Positions 35,745 to 49,283 are shown, counted from the stretch's first letter. The stretch is 64,000 nucleotides of DNA from Alisma plantago-aquatica (GCA_963693085.1 OY856409.1:1538967072-1539031071); one strand, 5' to 3'. Program-made: numbers and translations. Notes: a model not told the origin generated them from the sequence alone.

Positions 35745-36999
35745 TGATGACCCCAATTCCTGTACACTTTTCAAGTTGACATTCCCTAGATATGTGTGCA
35801 CTCCTATTTAATAGTTGTCAAGAAGGAAAATTTAAGGGATTGTGATTGTAAACTATTTTATAAAAAGAAGCCAGACCGTGTTCACAAACATCATTGATTA
35901 GCCACACAAACATCATTCATTGAAGATAATAAAAGTCATAAATATTATTCAAGAAATGGAAGAAATAGTTCTTATGGAAAGCAAATACATAGGATATGGA
36001 GAATCCTATACAATGTCTAGTAGAATAATAAACTATCTAACTAAAAAAGGGATAAGAATGGAAATCTAGATAGCTATCCTTCATGCACATTTATTTGGTA
36101 GCTTCAGGTACATTGAGGTGCATTATTTGATTCTTGTACCTAGAAAATACGAGAAATAAAATCATCAACATAAGTTGGTACGTGGTTCAAAATACAATAA
36201 TATGATTACATAATTCAAGTATTTGAAGTAATAAAAGAAAGATAAGAAAGCCATTGTTTAAGGTGGAAAATCAAGTAACACATCTTTTATACGTATCATT
36301 AGATGAAATTGTACTACAAATTCTATTAGTACTTATCATACATCCAATATGGGAAAATTACTTCATCATACATCTAGAATGGGAAATTCAACATACATGC
36401 ATACTAGGCAATATATCATACATCCATACTGGGCCATTTGTACTCTAGTAACTACAACTCATCAATAGTTAATTTATGTTCCATTTAGATTCGGCGATGC
36501 ATAAATACTAGTAATCATCCAGCAAAGTATAGAAAATAAGTCACCCAAGATACATCATATCTTATGAAACCATGGAAAACTAGTCTTATACTTAGTAAAT
36601 TCCATGTACCTATTTTGATTAGATCTGGAATCCAAGAGTCTAGAGGAACAATAAATAGATACACCTGAAAGGAAATAAATACGTAATGTCATTATGTGTT
36701 GTCAACACCTCATTTAAAGGTTTTTGACTCACTAGGGTTTCCCTTTAGGATTCACATGATCCAAAGTGTTTTAGGGTTACACCTATGGTTTTTGGGTCGA
36801 CCAAGAACATATGGGATCATGACATAGTTAGGGTTTGGCAAGTAAAAGTATGAAAATGCACATATGTAGAGAGAGAGATAGAGAGAAACTAGAAATTAGG
36901 GTTTCTACATAATCATTCATACATGATTTTGGTTTCATAAAGAAAGAGGATTAGGGACCTTACTAGGGTATGATTTACACCATATGTCAGGTTGTAACA
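35745..36999 (-). repeat. Probable 5' LTR of the gypsy element
   Basis: On the minus strand it would start TGTTACAACCTGACATATGG at 36999 and end GGGGTCATCA at 35745. The inner end is secure because of the primer site; the outer end is chosen on its TGTTACAACC form, typical of chromovirus LTRs, without a second copy to confirm it. Confidence 0.55.
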
Positions 37000-37368
37000 T
37001 TTAATATTCATTATTGCATTTTTAAAGGGCCTAAAAGAATAAACTACACCATAGGGTGATATTTTGGAATAGAGTTATGAATCCAACCATGACAACATTT
37101 TTATTAGGTTCCTCATATTTTTTTGATAATTTTGATATATAATTTTTCTATTATATGATATTCCTAGTAATTTCTATGATTTACCTAAGATAATTTAGTT
37201 TCTATTGGTTAAATAAAAAAGAGGGATATTACCTTAATCAATGGCCGGATCCGACTTGGTCAACGACCATGATTGATTGTAGCTTTGCAAGGGCTGAGCG
37301 CGGCCCTACTGAGTTAGCATTAGGTGGTGCTTCATGATTGGTCCACATAGGTCCTCGTCAGTGCCAAG
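37000..37368. other. Unassigned DNA
   Basis: AT-rich, becoming more GC-balanced near 37240. No frames or repeats recognised. Confidence 0.5.
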
Positions 37369-38379
37369 CTTTCCCTCATTCTTCCTTTGTTGTTGTTTGC
37401 TCGAGTAGTAAGGTTGACCTCCAACTGACCTCCTCTCACTCCTGGGTTGAAAATGACAGGATGGGGAGAGGTGTTCGAGTATCCTAGCTAACTATCACTG
37501 GCCACAGATGAGGAAAGGATGGATGGCAGAGCTATTGGTGGTCTTATATAGGCCTGAGGAGGTGTAAAGGGGTAAGCCCTAAAATGGGTGTCACCTCCAG
37601 GTGAAATTCACGAGGAGAGGGGAAGTAGTTCTCAATGATCCGAGGGTTAGGGGGCATGTGGTGATGGTTGTTGGGTTCATTTTGATGTGGGGAGGAAGAA
37701 TATCCTATGGCATTCACAAGACAACGGTGAGATAAGGAGGATGAGGTGAAGGTTAGGTAGCTTAGCTCTTTGGGTCGGGGATGACATAAGTGGGAGGAGG
37801 AAGACAAGGTCAGAGCCATTAGATCATTACTTGATCCGCGACTCTCCTTATCCATTGACTCAGCTAGGGTCCGGGTAAGTGGCTTAGCTAAATAGCTGTC
37901 TGCCATATTAAATGTCACATGTTTGCCCAATTAATTCGTGCACTTATGTCCTAGAGTTAAATAAATGAAATAATGTATGTTAATTTCAATTTCTCATAAC
38001 TCCTAATTGGCTAATCCAATTATAACAAAACATTACCCTACTATGGTATAAAATTGAGGGTCAAACTTGAATATTTTTATGTAAATTGATTATGTACCCC
38101 AATACATGTAATTTGTATAACCTAAAATTTAGGGTTTGTATTTTCATGACATTGATAGTCACTTTTATTCAAATAAGTAAGGGATATGGTTGAGGGTATT
38201 ATTGGAAATAACAAAATGACAAGAGAGAGAAAATATAAGTGAAACTCACTTTATCATATGAGTTGTAAAAAAAGGAGCTGGAAACAATACCTCACACCCT
38301 CGCATTCTAATCGTCTTGTATCATACCACCAATATATACATATTTATGTACACACACACACACCAACACACACACACAC

Positions 38380-38440
<61 letters not shown>

Positions 38441-39461
38441 TACACACACATACACACATGTTGTTGGGTTTTATGGATATCAGAGGTAGGAAGCAAAAAT
38501 AAAAAATTTCCGATCCATATCCCAAACTAGTAGATCTCATCAACAAGGATATAAAAGAAATAGGGTACAAGATATACCTTGTCCTAGAGCAAGTCCAGTT
38601 GCTATCCTTACAGAGAGATATGCTTCCTTCTCAAGTAGCACACAACTGACAACTATTGAAGTTCTTCTGGTGTATCCCTCACAAATGACAGTTGATGGCG
38701 GCCTCCTAGCATGAAAACAAAATTATCCATGAATCTACTTAGTCTAGAGAGACCACCATGAACTCTATATTGGCTCCAAAGCCAAAGGGAAGAAGTTTCC
38801 CTTCTATTTGTCATTGTGCTAGCATCGACTTATTTTTCCCTTGTTGTCTCTCCCTTTTAGGTAAGACGGGTAGGCTGTCTCACACGTTGTAGAACTGTAA
38901 GATGAGGAGTCTTGATACATTCTCTTGATTTCCTCTCAAGACTTGATCTAATAAGACTTTTCTTGGTTGTTGTGTTGTGTCTAGAGAATTGGTAAACCCC
39001 CTCCTTATATAGGAGTTGCTAGGCTAGGGTTTCCAAAACCCAAGGGAGAAAAAATTCAATCTCATGGTTTGACAACTGCTGCGTTCAGTCACTCGATTGA
39101 ATGACATCCCAGTCAATTGAATCACTTTTTGACTATGACATAGTAATGGTGGTTTGAATGTGATGATTAATGCACATCTTGACGCTTATCAATAATTAGT
39201 TGACCCGATCCAACTAGTTGTTTCACATCCAGTCGATTAGTTGGACATTTGAATCAGTCAACATGGTATATTAACCATCTATTGGGAAAAGTTTCTAGTC
39301 GATCAGTTGGAGACTCCAACTGGTCAGTTGATTAGTTCCATTGGCTACTGTCAAGTGCAGTTCAATCAATTGATTGGACACTCCCTTCTATCAAATGACA
39401 CACCATTCCATTCACGGATCACTCCATTCGGTGGACTGAAAACTAGTATTGTCTAAGTTGA
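37369..39461. repeat. Duplicated block, copy A
   Basis: Homologous to 40940-43259 in the same orientation. Both contain, in order, a GC-balanced segment, an AT-rich segment, a (CA)n/(TA)n microsatellite (38349-38459) and copia-LTR-like sequence. Copy A lacks about 270 bp present in copy B after CACTCCTGGGT. A 128-codon minus-strand frame at 37544-37930 is matched in copy B, but almost every base difference changes the amino acid, so it is not a maintained protein. Confidence 0.85.
38460..39461 (-). repeat. Copia-LTR-like segment in copy A
   Basis: The minus-strand end AAAACCCAACA and the following pattern (TTTTTGCTTCC, GGACAAGGTAT) resemble the 3' end of the copia LTR at 16644. A TATA box (CCTATATAAGGAGG, about 39002-39015) and clusters of TCGATTAGTTGG/GATCAGTTGG words stand where U3 would be. 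There is no primer site, so it is a solo or truncated LTR. Confidence 0.5.
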
Positions 39462-40337
39462 TAACCTGAACACCTTTAGTAACCAAGTTAGATCATATGT
39501 GTGAACATATGACTACACAAACAATGAGCGATATCTAGCAAAACATTTGTAACAAACCCAAACTTTAGGAAATAATATGAACTTTTACTTTAAACCTCTC
39601 TTACTAATTTAGTTTATATAAGGATGTTAATATCATTAAAATATCGAGTTTTAATCAAAAATAAAAAGAATTGATGCCTGAATACAAGAAATTGGGGTTA
39701 TTCATTAGTTTTGGGATTGATGGTAGTTAAGGCATTTAATTTAAAATTAGTCTTCTAGATTTTTCCTATAGATAAATTTGGTTCTGATATAGTTACGCAT
39801 GAAATTTGGTGAAGAATTAATAAAGGAATGCATTTATATAAAGAAAGTATCTTTTCCTCAAATTGGGAGTTTCACACATTAACATTTTTCAAAAGGGAAA
39901 TTTCATTCAAAAATTATACTCTTTGGGACCTTATTACCTTATCGAAAAAATTTCACGTTATTTGTGTGATTTTTACCCATCAAATTTAAGTGGGAAACAA
40001 AAAGAAATTAATATCATGCCACTTTAGTCATAACCAGTTAGGGAAACATTTATGCATTTTAAGCGGATGCACATGAATTGTTCTGTGTTAGATTTTGATC
40101 TGACAGTTGTTGGACCATCTTCTACGTCGTGAAATTTTGGTAGGTAGGTGGGTAGTTAGCTAGGTCTAAAATCGAGATTTCTCCCTTAATACTTAACCTT
40201 TTTGTGAAATTTTTGTTCCTACAAATTTTGTATTCCATTCCACATCTATCAAGGGTCTACTCGAAGCCTACCATGGTATATTTAAGAAACACCCAAATCT
40301 TATGGCTGAAGGCACCCCACACCACCATATAGAATGT
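39462..40337. other. Unassigned AT-rich DNA between the block copies
   Basis: TGTAACAAACCCAAACTTTA at about 39549 resembles a gypsy LTR start, but no matching end or second copy was found. Nothing else recognised. Confidence 0.4.
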
Positions 40338-42171
40338 AAGGCCCCTAAAATTGCTTAATGAATTGAATAAGATTAATTACCATAATTGAATGGCTAAAAC
40401 CCTAATATAACCTTTTTATATGCTTTGAAATCATAACACAAGCTTAAGTTTCAAATTTGGACACTATTTGAGAAAGTTATGCAATTTTATGTACATTTTG
40501 GACTTTTCTACAATTTACCCAATTGAGGGGTTTCTTTGCAATTTATCACTTACATTATATTCCTTGGATATTTTCTCATCATTCTTGATTGTGTTGAGCC
40601 ATGGGGTTCCTATTTAAACCTTGGCTTGAAGGTGTTTTCCTCAAGGGATTTTAGGGTTTACCCCTTCATGGATGAGCTACCTTTAGTAGCTATCAACTAA
40701 TGAATTATTTGTTTTTCTTGGAAATTCAAGAAAAAAGGGATAATAATGTCTCTATGGATTGTGGGGGATCTTCTTGTGTGTGTTTTTTGTGTATTCTTAA
40801 TAGTTTAAGGCCATTAACACTTGGAAAGATACTAGAACTTCAACTTTTTGTTTTTCTTATCTTAAAGTTTCATGTACTTATCCCTAAGAACCAAAAAGAG
40901 CCATTTTATTTCCACCAATTCCATCCTTTTATGAACCTATTTCTCCCTCTATTCTTCCTTTGTTTCTGTTTTCTCGAGTAGTAAGGTGGACCTCCGACAG
41001 GCCTCCTCTCACTCCTGGGTGGTGCTGGAGTGTAGGTGCAAATGCAAGCACCTTTGTGTGCTCATCCCAGAGCCGAATGGCCAAGCCTCCTATTGCGACT
41101 CCCTATATCTTGGTGAACCTCCGCTATAGGTATGGAAGCTCACCATTGCAAGAGGGATCCAAGGTTGGGAGTGGTCTTGGTCAGGTCCGACCTACCACAG
41201 GTGCTCACGGTGGATTGGTGAAGGTTGTGGAGAAGTGTATTGGGCTCAAGAAGAGCTATGGTTGTAAGGTGGTGAGATGTCTAGAGGTTGAAAATGATAG
41301 GATGGGGAGACGTGTTCGAGTATCCTAGCTCACTATCACTAGTCACAGATGAGGAAAGGATGGATGGCAAAGCTATTGGTGGTCTTATATAGGCATGAGG
41401 AGGTGTAAAGGGGTAAGCCCTAAAATGGGTGTCACCTCCAGGTGAAATTCACGAGGAGAGGGGAAGTAGTTCTCCATGATCTGAGGGTTAGGGGGCATGT
41501 GGCGATGGTTGTTGGGTTCGTTTTGATGTGGGGAGGAAGAATATCCTATGCCATTCACAAGATAGCAGTGAGATAAGGAGGACGGGGTCAAGGTTAGGTA
41601 GTTTAGCTCTTTGGGTCGAGGATGAGATAAGTGGGAGGAGGAAGACAAGGTCAGAGCTGTTAGATCATTACTTGATCCGCAACACTCCTTATCCATCAAC
41701 TCATCTAGGGTCCAGGTAAGTGGCTTAGCTAAATAGTTGTCTAACATATTAAATGTCACATGTTTGCCCAATTAATTCGTGCACTTAGGTCCTATAGTTA
41801 AATAAATGAAATAATGTACATTAATTTCAATTTCTCATAACTCCTAATTGGTTCATCCAATTGTAACAAAACATTACCCTACTATGGTATAAATTTGAGG
41901 GTCAAACTTGAATATTTTTATGTAAATTGATTATGTACCCCAATACATGTAATTTGTCTAACCAAAAATTTTGGGTTTGGATTTTCATGACATTGATAGT
42001 CACTTTTATTCAACTAAGCAAGGGATATGGTTGAGGGTATTATTGGAAATAACAAAATCGCAAGAGAGAGAAAATATAAGTAAAAACTCACTTTATCATA
42101 TGAGTTGTAAAAAAGAGTAGCTGGAAACAATACCTCACACCCTCACATTCTAATCGTCTTGTATCATACCA

Positions 42172-42237
<66 letters not shown>

Positions 42238-43991
42238 CACATATATATAAACACACATGTTGTTTGGTTTTATGGACATCAGAGGTAGGAAGCAAAAATA
42301 AAAAAATTCCGATCCATGTCCCAAACTAGTAAATCTCATCAACAAGGATATACAAGAAATAGGGTACAAGATATACCTTGTCCTAGAGCAAGTCCAGTTG
42401 CTATCCTTACAGAGAGATATGATTCCTTCTCAAGTAGCACACAACTGACAACTATTGAAGTCCTTCTGGTGTAGCCCTCACAGATGACAGTTGATGACTG
42501 CCTCCTAGCATGAAAACAAAATTATCCATGCATCTACTTAGTCCATAGAGACCACCATGAAATCTATGTTGTCTCCAAAGCCAAAGGGAAGAAGTTTCCC
42601 TTCTATTTGTCATTGTGCTAGCATCGACTTATTTTTCCCTTGTTGTCTCTCCCTTTTAGGTAAGACGGGTAGGCTGTCTCACACGTTGTAGAAATGTAAG
42701 ATGAGGAGTCTTGATACATTATCTTTATTTCCTCTCAAGACTTGATCTATTAAGACTTTTCTTGGTTGTTGTGTTGTGTCTAGAGAATTGGTAAACCCCC
42801 TCCTTATATAGGAGTTGCTAGGCTAGGGTTTCCAAAACCCAGGGGAGAAAAAAAATCAATCTCATGGTTTGACAGCTGCTGCGTTCAGTCACTTGATCGA
42901 CTGACATCCCAGTCAATTGAATCACTTTTTGACTTTGGCATAGTAATGCAGGTTTCAATGTGATGATTAATGCACATCTTGACGCTTATCAATAATTAGT
43001 TGACCCGATCCAACTAGTTGTTTCACATCCACTCGATTAGTTGGACATTTGAATCAGTCAACATGGTATATTAACCATCTGTTGGGAAACATTTCTAGTT
43101 GATCAGTTGGAGACTCCAACTGGTCAGTTGGTTAGTTCCATTGGCTACTTCAAGTGCAGTTCAATCGGTTGATTGGACACTCCCTTCTATCAAATGACAC
43201 ACCATTCCATTGACTGATCACTCCATTCGGTGGACTGAAAACTAGTGTTGTCTAAGTTAAATATGTCTCCCAGTGTTTGATTAGTCTTTAACTTGTCTTT
43301 ATACTACTCATTGTTTACAAGATGATGTCATATGATCTTTGAGTAATTATACTTCTTATCAAATTAATTTATTTAATTGCTTAGTATGCTTAACCTATAC
43401 AATATCCTTAAATTACTTATTCATTATTATATCCTCTCAATTCATTTACTATCAATCAATATGTTATAATCAATATATGTTGGAGAGAGTTATATCTATC
43501 ACTGGGACTAGGTCTCACCTATGGGTCACCACATTGTTTTTAGGTGGTCAGGAGCAACAAGGTCGAGGTCGTGCTGTAGAAGAGAACCAACTTGGTGATC
43601 AATAGATTATGAAGGTTGGTTAATTGTAGATGTTAGTAGTAGAGTCTTACTGTCATCCCTATACTCTCAGGTCTGGGTATGGGATGCGTTTTCTAGATGA
43701 TATTCTTGTATCGACACGAGATTTTGGTAGTATGCCAATGTTTGTAAATATATGGCATATACATGTGAAATATCTTTTGTATGTAGGATGTGACTGAGGT
43801 CTTTTGACCCATATGTGAATACTTGTTACAATATATGAGAATGGAATGATGGAATTTTATGTAAATGTTCTAAAGTTGATTTACATTGTTGGAATTGGTT
43901 TTAATTATTCTGCATTTTTGACTATGTGATTAGTTAGTAGTTGATCGTGTTTTGTGTTTAGAGTAATCTCATTTAGCATGATGAGGTGTCA
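40338..43991 (+). mobile_element. Gypsy LTR, probably split by duplicated block B
   Basis: TGTAAGGCCCCTAAAATTGC at about 40338 looks like a gypsy LTR start and is followed by LTR-like sequence with a TATTTAAACC box near 40610. After block B (40940-43259), LTR-like sequence resumes and ends GAGGTGTCA at 43991, ten bases before a primer site. The reading as one LTR is inference. Confidence 0.45.
40940..43259. repeat. Duplicated block, copy B
   Basis: Same order of segments as copy A, including the (TA)n/(CA)n tract (about 42174-42258) and the copia-LTR-like end (42259-43259), plus about 270 bp missing from A. The matching minus-strand 128-codon frame is at 41385-41771. Confidence 0.85.
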
Positions 43992-44000
43992 TAGTTAAGT

Positions 44001-44012
44001 TGGTATTAGAGC
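44001..44012 (+). promoter_or_regulatory. tRNA-Met primer site of the plus-strand gypsy element
   Basis: TGGTATTAGAGC follows the LTR end GAGGTGTCATAGTTAAGT, one change from the standard TGGTATCAGAGC. Confidence 0.7.
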
Positions 44013-44107
44013 TCTAGGTTTACTGAGTCTATAGGGACATAAGACTTAGGTTTCAGTCTGTTCTTATGTATCCAACATATCTGATCATAGTTTATGCTTT
44101 TGTAGAT

Positions 44108-44372
44108 ATGTCTGGAGGACATGAAGAACACATTGAGAGTAGCTATGTTGCACTAGGAGGAGGTGTTGGGAGGTAGGCACGTGATGAGAGAGTGCTAGAA
44201 GTAGGGCCAGAGCATCCCGTAATGCCTCATCTAGACCCAACAATGATGGCCAATCCTGAGTTTCAGTCTATGTTTTGACAGATGATGGCCAAAATTACAC
44301 ATATCGCTGACAGAGCACTAACGCCTCAAGCTAGGGCAACCGCCTCAAAGGTGGAGTCCGAAGGTATCAGGA
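44108..44372 (+). pseudogene. Gypsy gag N-terminus, truncated
   Basis: The ATG at 44108 opens MSGGHEEHIESSYVALGGGV, with in-frame TAG and TGA, then LDPTMMANPEFQSMF and KITHIADRALTPQ, the layout of chromovirus gag N-termini. It stops abruptly at 44372, where unrelated LTR-like DNA begins, so the element was cut by another insertion or a deletion. Confidence 0.65.
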
Positions 44373-45204
44373 AGACATTTTATAACAATCACCAAATAGA
44401 CAGCCAAATCATCACTAATTATGCGGAATAATCATAAACAATGGATTAACAAAATCACTAAAATTAAAACTATTTTGCAGAGAGATCCCTTCCCAGGAAA
44501 CTCTCTTAAAGAAAGAACCAAAATTTATATAAATCATGGTTCACATTGAACATAATTTATACCATCTCATTTCAAGGATAACATATATCAGTTGCTTTAT
44601 TAAACCTCATACATAAGCAACATAAAACCCTCAAAGTGATCAAGACAAAATCTCAGGTTGTTTATAAAACCATCACGTACTAAACCCAAAGACTTGAGAG
44701 TACAGAAATGACACATATGACTTCTATCTACAAGACATGACAGACAATACAATCAACCTGAGCTAATATTGTTGTCCCTATTATTGTTTTTCTTTCTCTA
44801 TAGTATGATCTCTACCTCCTCATGCACGCCCACCTAAAAATTGTAGATCCCACAGGGTGAGACAATTGTCCCAGCAAGAGATATAACTCTCCTCCAAATA
44901 TGTTATTATCACATGTAAATAGTATAAAACTGAGCAGAGGTTCTTTCATATTAACAAGCAAGGTCAATCATTGTGGATAAGCAGTTTAGAACATTCTCAT
45001 CTTTTAAAGCATTGTAACTGTCTATGATATAGTAGTAAATTATCTATTCACCTTATAAGGACTATGAAGAACATGTGTATCATTTACCCATAATATTATA
45101 CCAACATCTCAAGCTTATCATGTGATAATATTATCTTGCTATGATATCAATGAATCATTTTCATTTCTAGCTGTTGGCCTCAACTAATGTCTAGCCAAGT
45201 ATTT

Positions 45205-45669
45205 GACTATGCCAATCCTATGAAAGTATAGCCAGGTATTAGACTATGCCAATCCTATAAAAGTATAGCCATGTTTTGGACTATGCCAATCCTGTGAGAT
45301 TATATCTAGGTATTGGATTATGGCAATCTTGTGAAGTTATATCCATGTATTGGATTATACCAATCTTGTGAAGTTATATCTGAGTATTGATTTATGCCAA
45401 TCATGTGAAGTTATATCCAAGTATTGGATTATACCAATCCTGTGAGATTATATCCATGTATTGGATTATTACAATCCTGTGAAGTTATGTCCAGGTATTG
45501 GATTATGCCAATCCTATGAGATTCTATACAAGTATTGGGTTATTCCAATCCTATGAGATTATATCCTGGTATTGGATTATACCAATCTAGTGAAACTATA
45601 GCCAGATATTGGATTATACCAATCATGTGAAACTATATCTAGGTATTGGATTATACCAATCCTATAATA
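45205..45669. repeat. 37-bp minisatellite, about 12.6 copies
   Basis: Units such as GATTATACCAATCCTGTGAG plus 17 bases repeat with an almost constant 37-bp period and scattered substitutions. It is non-coding. Confidence 0.95.
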
Positions 45670-45927
45670 TCATGGCCCTATTTCTATGGATTCCATGGTA
45701 GTGGAATACCTTTATATTTCCCTTTCGATTTCATTATGGGATATCAATCTCTTAAACACATCACTGAATTCCACATCATCTTTACTAGGAATTTTACCCA
45801 TTCACTTCCTTTATGTGATACAAGTATTCCTCATATCTAATTTAAGCATACTAAAACCACTATAGCCCTTATTAGGCTATAATCATAAAACATCTATGAC
45901 TAAGATTTCAATATTATTTGTATAACC

Positions 45928-45928
<1 letters not shown>

Positions 45929-45962
<34 letters not shown>
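45929..45962. repeat. (ATT)n microsatellite
   Basis: About eleven uninterrupted trinucleotides. Confidence 0.95.
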
Positions 45963-45963
<1 letters not shown>

Positions 45964-46860
45964 GTTAAGGGGTTTCCATTTCCCTAGTATATTTTGAACA
46001 TTACCATCTCTCACATACATCTCTTGATCATGAGAATTTTATAAACATATTGTCACATGTCACTAGGAATCATCCATCTCTAGGTTGTAAGACCTATATA
46101 AACATCTTGTCACCTCTCACCAGGCAACAACCATCTCTAGGTCATAAGACCTATATAACATTATACTTGTTGTAGAAGTATTTCTCATGCCTTACAAGAC
46201 CCATATAGTATGTATTATATGAAATATCATAGCTCATACTTACCTATGTTCATTATCTCATGATACCAATATGTTTTTCATAGGGTTTCCCTTTATTAAC
46301 AAATTGTGGTTTCAAATCATATCATTACCTTTCAATAGGGTTAAGCTTTCTCTTTTTAAACCGATTAGGGTTTTCAAGTACATTCATCAAGAATCACAAC
46401 CCTAATTCAAACTCCGCACACGTTAGGAGTATCAATGTATACTCATTACACGAATATTAAAAAAGTATAAGTTTCTCTTTCATCCCCACTAGGATATTGA
46501 TTACATCATACTCCATTACATTGGCTCGATCCTTCTCTCAAGGTACATTGGCCCATATTTATCAAATGCATTAAACTCTTAATGCCTCAATGTATAATTT
46601 GGCATAACACACTACATGTATCACTCAATAAAGTGTATTAGATTGAGGTGCTTCCCCCATATCGGGTATAGGGGTGTAGGTATGCTTCCATATTGGGTAT
46701 AGAGGTGTATCCTCATCACTATATCGTGCATCCATATCGGATTACTCAATCTTTAGGGTTTGCATATCGAGTTCGACCCTTATACTCATATCCCATCACA
46801 ATCTTCACGGTATTGTCCTACCCTTTATCATGTGATAAGTAATAGGCTAGACAAATTATT

Positions 46861-49283
46861 TGTTACGACCCCGCCTCCCGGTAACCCCCAATTAAGGAAG
46901 ATCAAAAGGGTCAGAGCCGTTAACCAATAACCCGGATCAAAGGTTCGACAAATAATCAACAACATTTATTAAATTCTACCAACTATACTGAAATATGGAA
47001 TAAAATAGAACTTTTCTTACCTTGGAAAAACTGGGATTTCAAAACTTCTATCCACACAGATACTAATCTATCTAATCCTCCTTTGCACTTTAATTATCAT
47101 TTAGTACCACATATGCCACTTTACTATTTGTTCTTTTCATTGTACCTAAAACGCTGACAAACAAAATGTCGGTCAGCAAGAAGCTGGTATGTGGGGGAAA
47201 CAATAATCATGCAAATACGTTAACAATGTAATCATTCGATTAATCATTTAACAACCAAGATTACATTTTAGATATAACTCCGCGATCCAAGGGTACCCTA
47301 TCCTCTGTGTTGTCCCCATTAAACCCCTCATGATCCACCTATCAAGTGAACCAGTTTCTAGGGTTGAGTCTTGAGTCACATGGAACTACTCATAGGTAGA
47401 CCACTCCTTAACTCGGGTACGCTAAAGAGTCTCATGGCACTACACGTAGGTAGCCCAGTTTCTAACTCACGGTAACCTAGAACTTGCTCTAGGATTACCC
47501 CTTTTTTTTAGCATTTTCAAAGAAACAAAGGTGGACCCGGATCTAGTCAGTTATATATGCACATTTATAGTGATAATCATAGTCACTTTATAGTTGTATG
47601 AAATAAATAAACATCCAACAGTTTAGTTGCATTCAATGCGATTAAATGTCTTGGAATCCATCGGGAAACTAAAGCGGTTATTCATAATTAACCACATACC
47701 TGATTTGATGATTTCAGAAGCATTAAGAAAATCCAACCAAGCATGCAATCCAAGGAATTCATAATTCTCTAGCGAATCAGGAGCTTCCACATAGTCTATC
47801 CCATGCAACGTGGGGGCAAATTTCTTTAAAACATTCCGAAGTGACCGATTTTCCCCCGGTTAAAGTCAGGGTTCCTTCAGCCTGTGGAGGGCAGACTTGT
47901 CCAACGTGTATGGGCTTCTTCTTGAACCTTGGGCAGCGGCCGCCGTCGACCTACAGCTTGTGTGTGGCCGTCCTCCTCTCTTCCCTAGAGCCCCACGATC
48001 ACCAGCCATGGCTTCCCTGGCTCCGCCGTGCCCCTGCGCACGCGAGGTACCCCTAGGTCGCGGCCGAGGTGGCTGCCCCTAGGTGCGCCAAACCTGTGGC
48101 CGGCTGAACGTTTGTAGCCCTACTGCGGCGGCTGTGTGAGGTCAAGCACTTGGGGAGGGAGCTGATCATCCTTAGTTTGTTGGTAAAACGTTAGGCTTCT
48201 ATCCTAATGACACCGTAGCTCCCCATGCTCGGGGGTTTAGAACTATTCCGTAGACTAGGGTTCGTACAAAGGAAGTAGGAGAAGAGAAAAGGATGTGTGG
48301 GTTTCTCTCTCTCTCTCCTTAACTCAAACCAAGTCTTTACCCTATATATAAGGGTGAGTATCCATGCCCTAAGGCGACCACCTATGGGTCAACTTAGTCC
48401 TATTCCCATTAGGAAACAAATTCCTTCATGGAGAAGAAACTCTTCTCTCCTATTTACCATATTGATATTCATTATTGCATGGATAATTAGAAATACAAAA
48501 ATTCTCTCTCTTATTCTCTTTATTCATGCCTTTTAATCCATAGGAACGAAATCATATTTTCCTTTAATAGCAATTACTATCTTTTAGCAATACCACTTAA
48601 TACATTAATTGTGTACTCACATTATCTCCTTATTTTGCAATTTTGGTATTTTCTCTTTCCTCTTTCTTTATTGGGACTCCTTGGATCCCAAGAAACTATA
48701 TTATTTCAAAATCCTTTTATTGGATACTTATTACCCTTCTAGATGTATCTAAATGCATTATTCTTCATTATCATGTGTATTTCTCATTAAAATATTTCTT
48801 TTTGAGGATTTCTCTTTATTTCTCTTTGATTTTTCCTCATTGGTATTCCTTTTCTCATTAGGAATCCTTAGAATACGAAATTCCACTAAGGGTACTCAAT
48901 TATACTTATTTTCACTTATTTTCCACCTTTTACCATTGTTTTTTAATTTCTTTCTTATTAAAGAAATACTTAATTAATCTTTTATTATTATTTTTCTTTG
49001 CAACTTTGGACTCCTTGGAACCCAAGGAACCCAAGAGGCACAAAATCCTCTTTGTATGTGCCCTCTAGAGGTTTTCACATTCCCCTTTATTCAAATATTC
49101 AATTATTCCATTACTAATTGAATTTCCTTTCTTATTTGGGCCCAATAGACAATAAAGCCCACAACACAATCATCAAGGCTATTGTAAACGAAATCCATTC
49201 ATTCATTCATTATTCATTCACTTATCTTTAATATGAGAAATTACATTTCTCAGCAAATGAACCCAAAATTCGGGGTTATAACA
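46861..49283 (-). repeat. Gypsy 3' LTR
   Basis: The minus strand starts TGTTATAACCCCGAATTTTG at 49283, directly after a PPT, and ends GGGGTCGTAACA at 46861. The last 400 bp (46861-47270) have an inverted homologue at 54900-55325. A GC-rich stretch at 47840-48240 lies mid-LTR; open frames there are not family-like. Confidence 0.7.

Larger units (their letters stand above)
25500..36999 (-). mobile_element. Ty3/gypsy (chromovirus-type) element with a nested insertion
   Basis: Minus-strand order: LTR 36999-35745, tRNA-Met primer site, leader, interruption by the gag-only element 35626-29281, rest of leader, gag from 28865, then pol in the order RT, RNase H, integrase, chromodomain-side tail. This gene order and the motifs are those of Del/Tekay-like chromoviruses. 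All coding parts contain stops. A 3' LTR was not identified. Confidence 0.75.
44373..46860 (-). repeat. Gypsy LTR-like non-coding DNA
   Basis: The minus strand near 44405-44430 reads ATTATTCCGCATAATTAG, like the TTCCGCTGC part of U5 in the element at 55921. CCCACAGGGTGAGAC at about 44851 resembles a leader word near 47160. Together these suggest an LTR in minus orientation, with no second copy. It contains the 37-bp minisatellite, an (ATT)n run and a roughly 57-bp repeat at about 46015-46165. Confidence 0.35.

Noticed and set aside
37544..37930. 128-codon frame preserved at equal length in both duplicated blocks (also 41385-41771)
   Set aside because: The two versions differ at about 19 residues and most base changes alter the amino acid, so there is no sign of protein-level selection; no domain recognised.
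40960..41328. 122-codon plus-strand frame in duplicated block B
   Set aside because: Absent from copy A because of a 270-bp difference, no domain, and it lies inside a repeat.
45205..45669. Possible CRISPR array
   Set aside because: Units are contiguous tandem repeats without distinct spacers, in a plant genome; a minisatellite.
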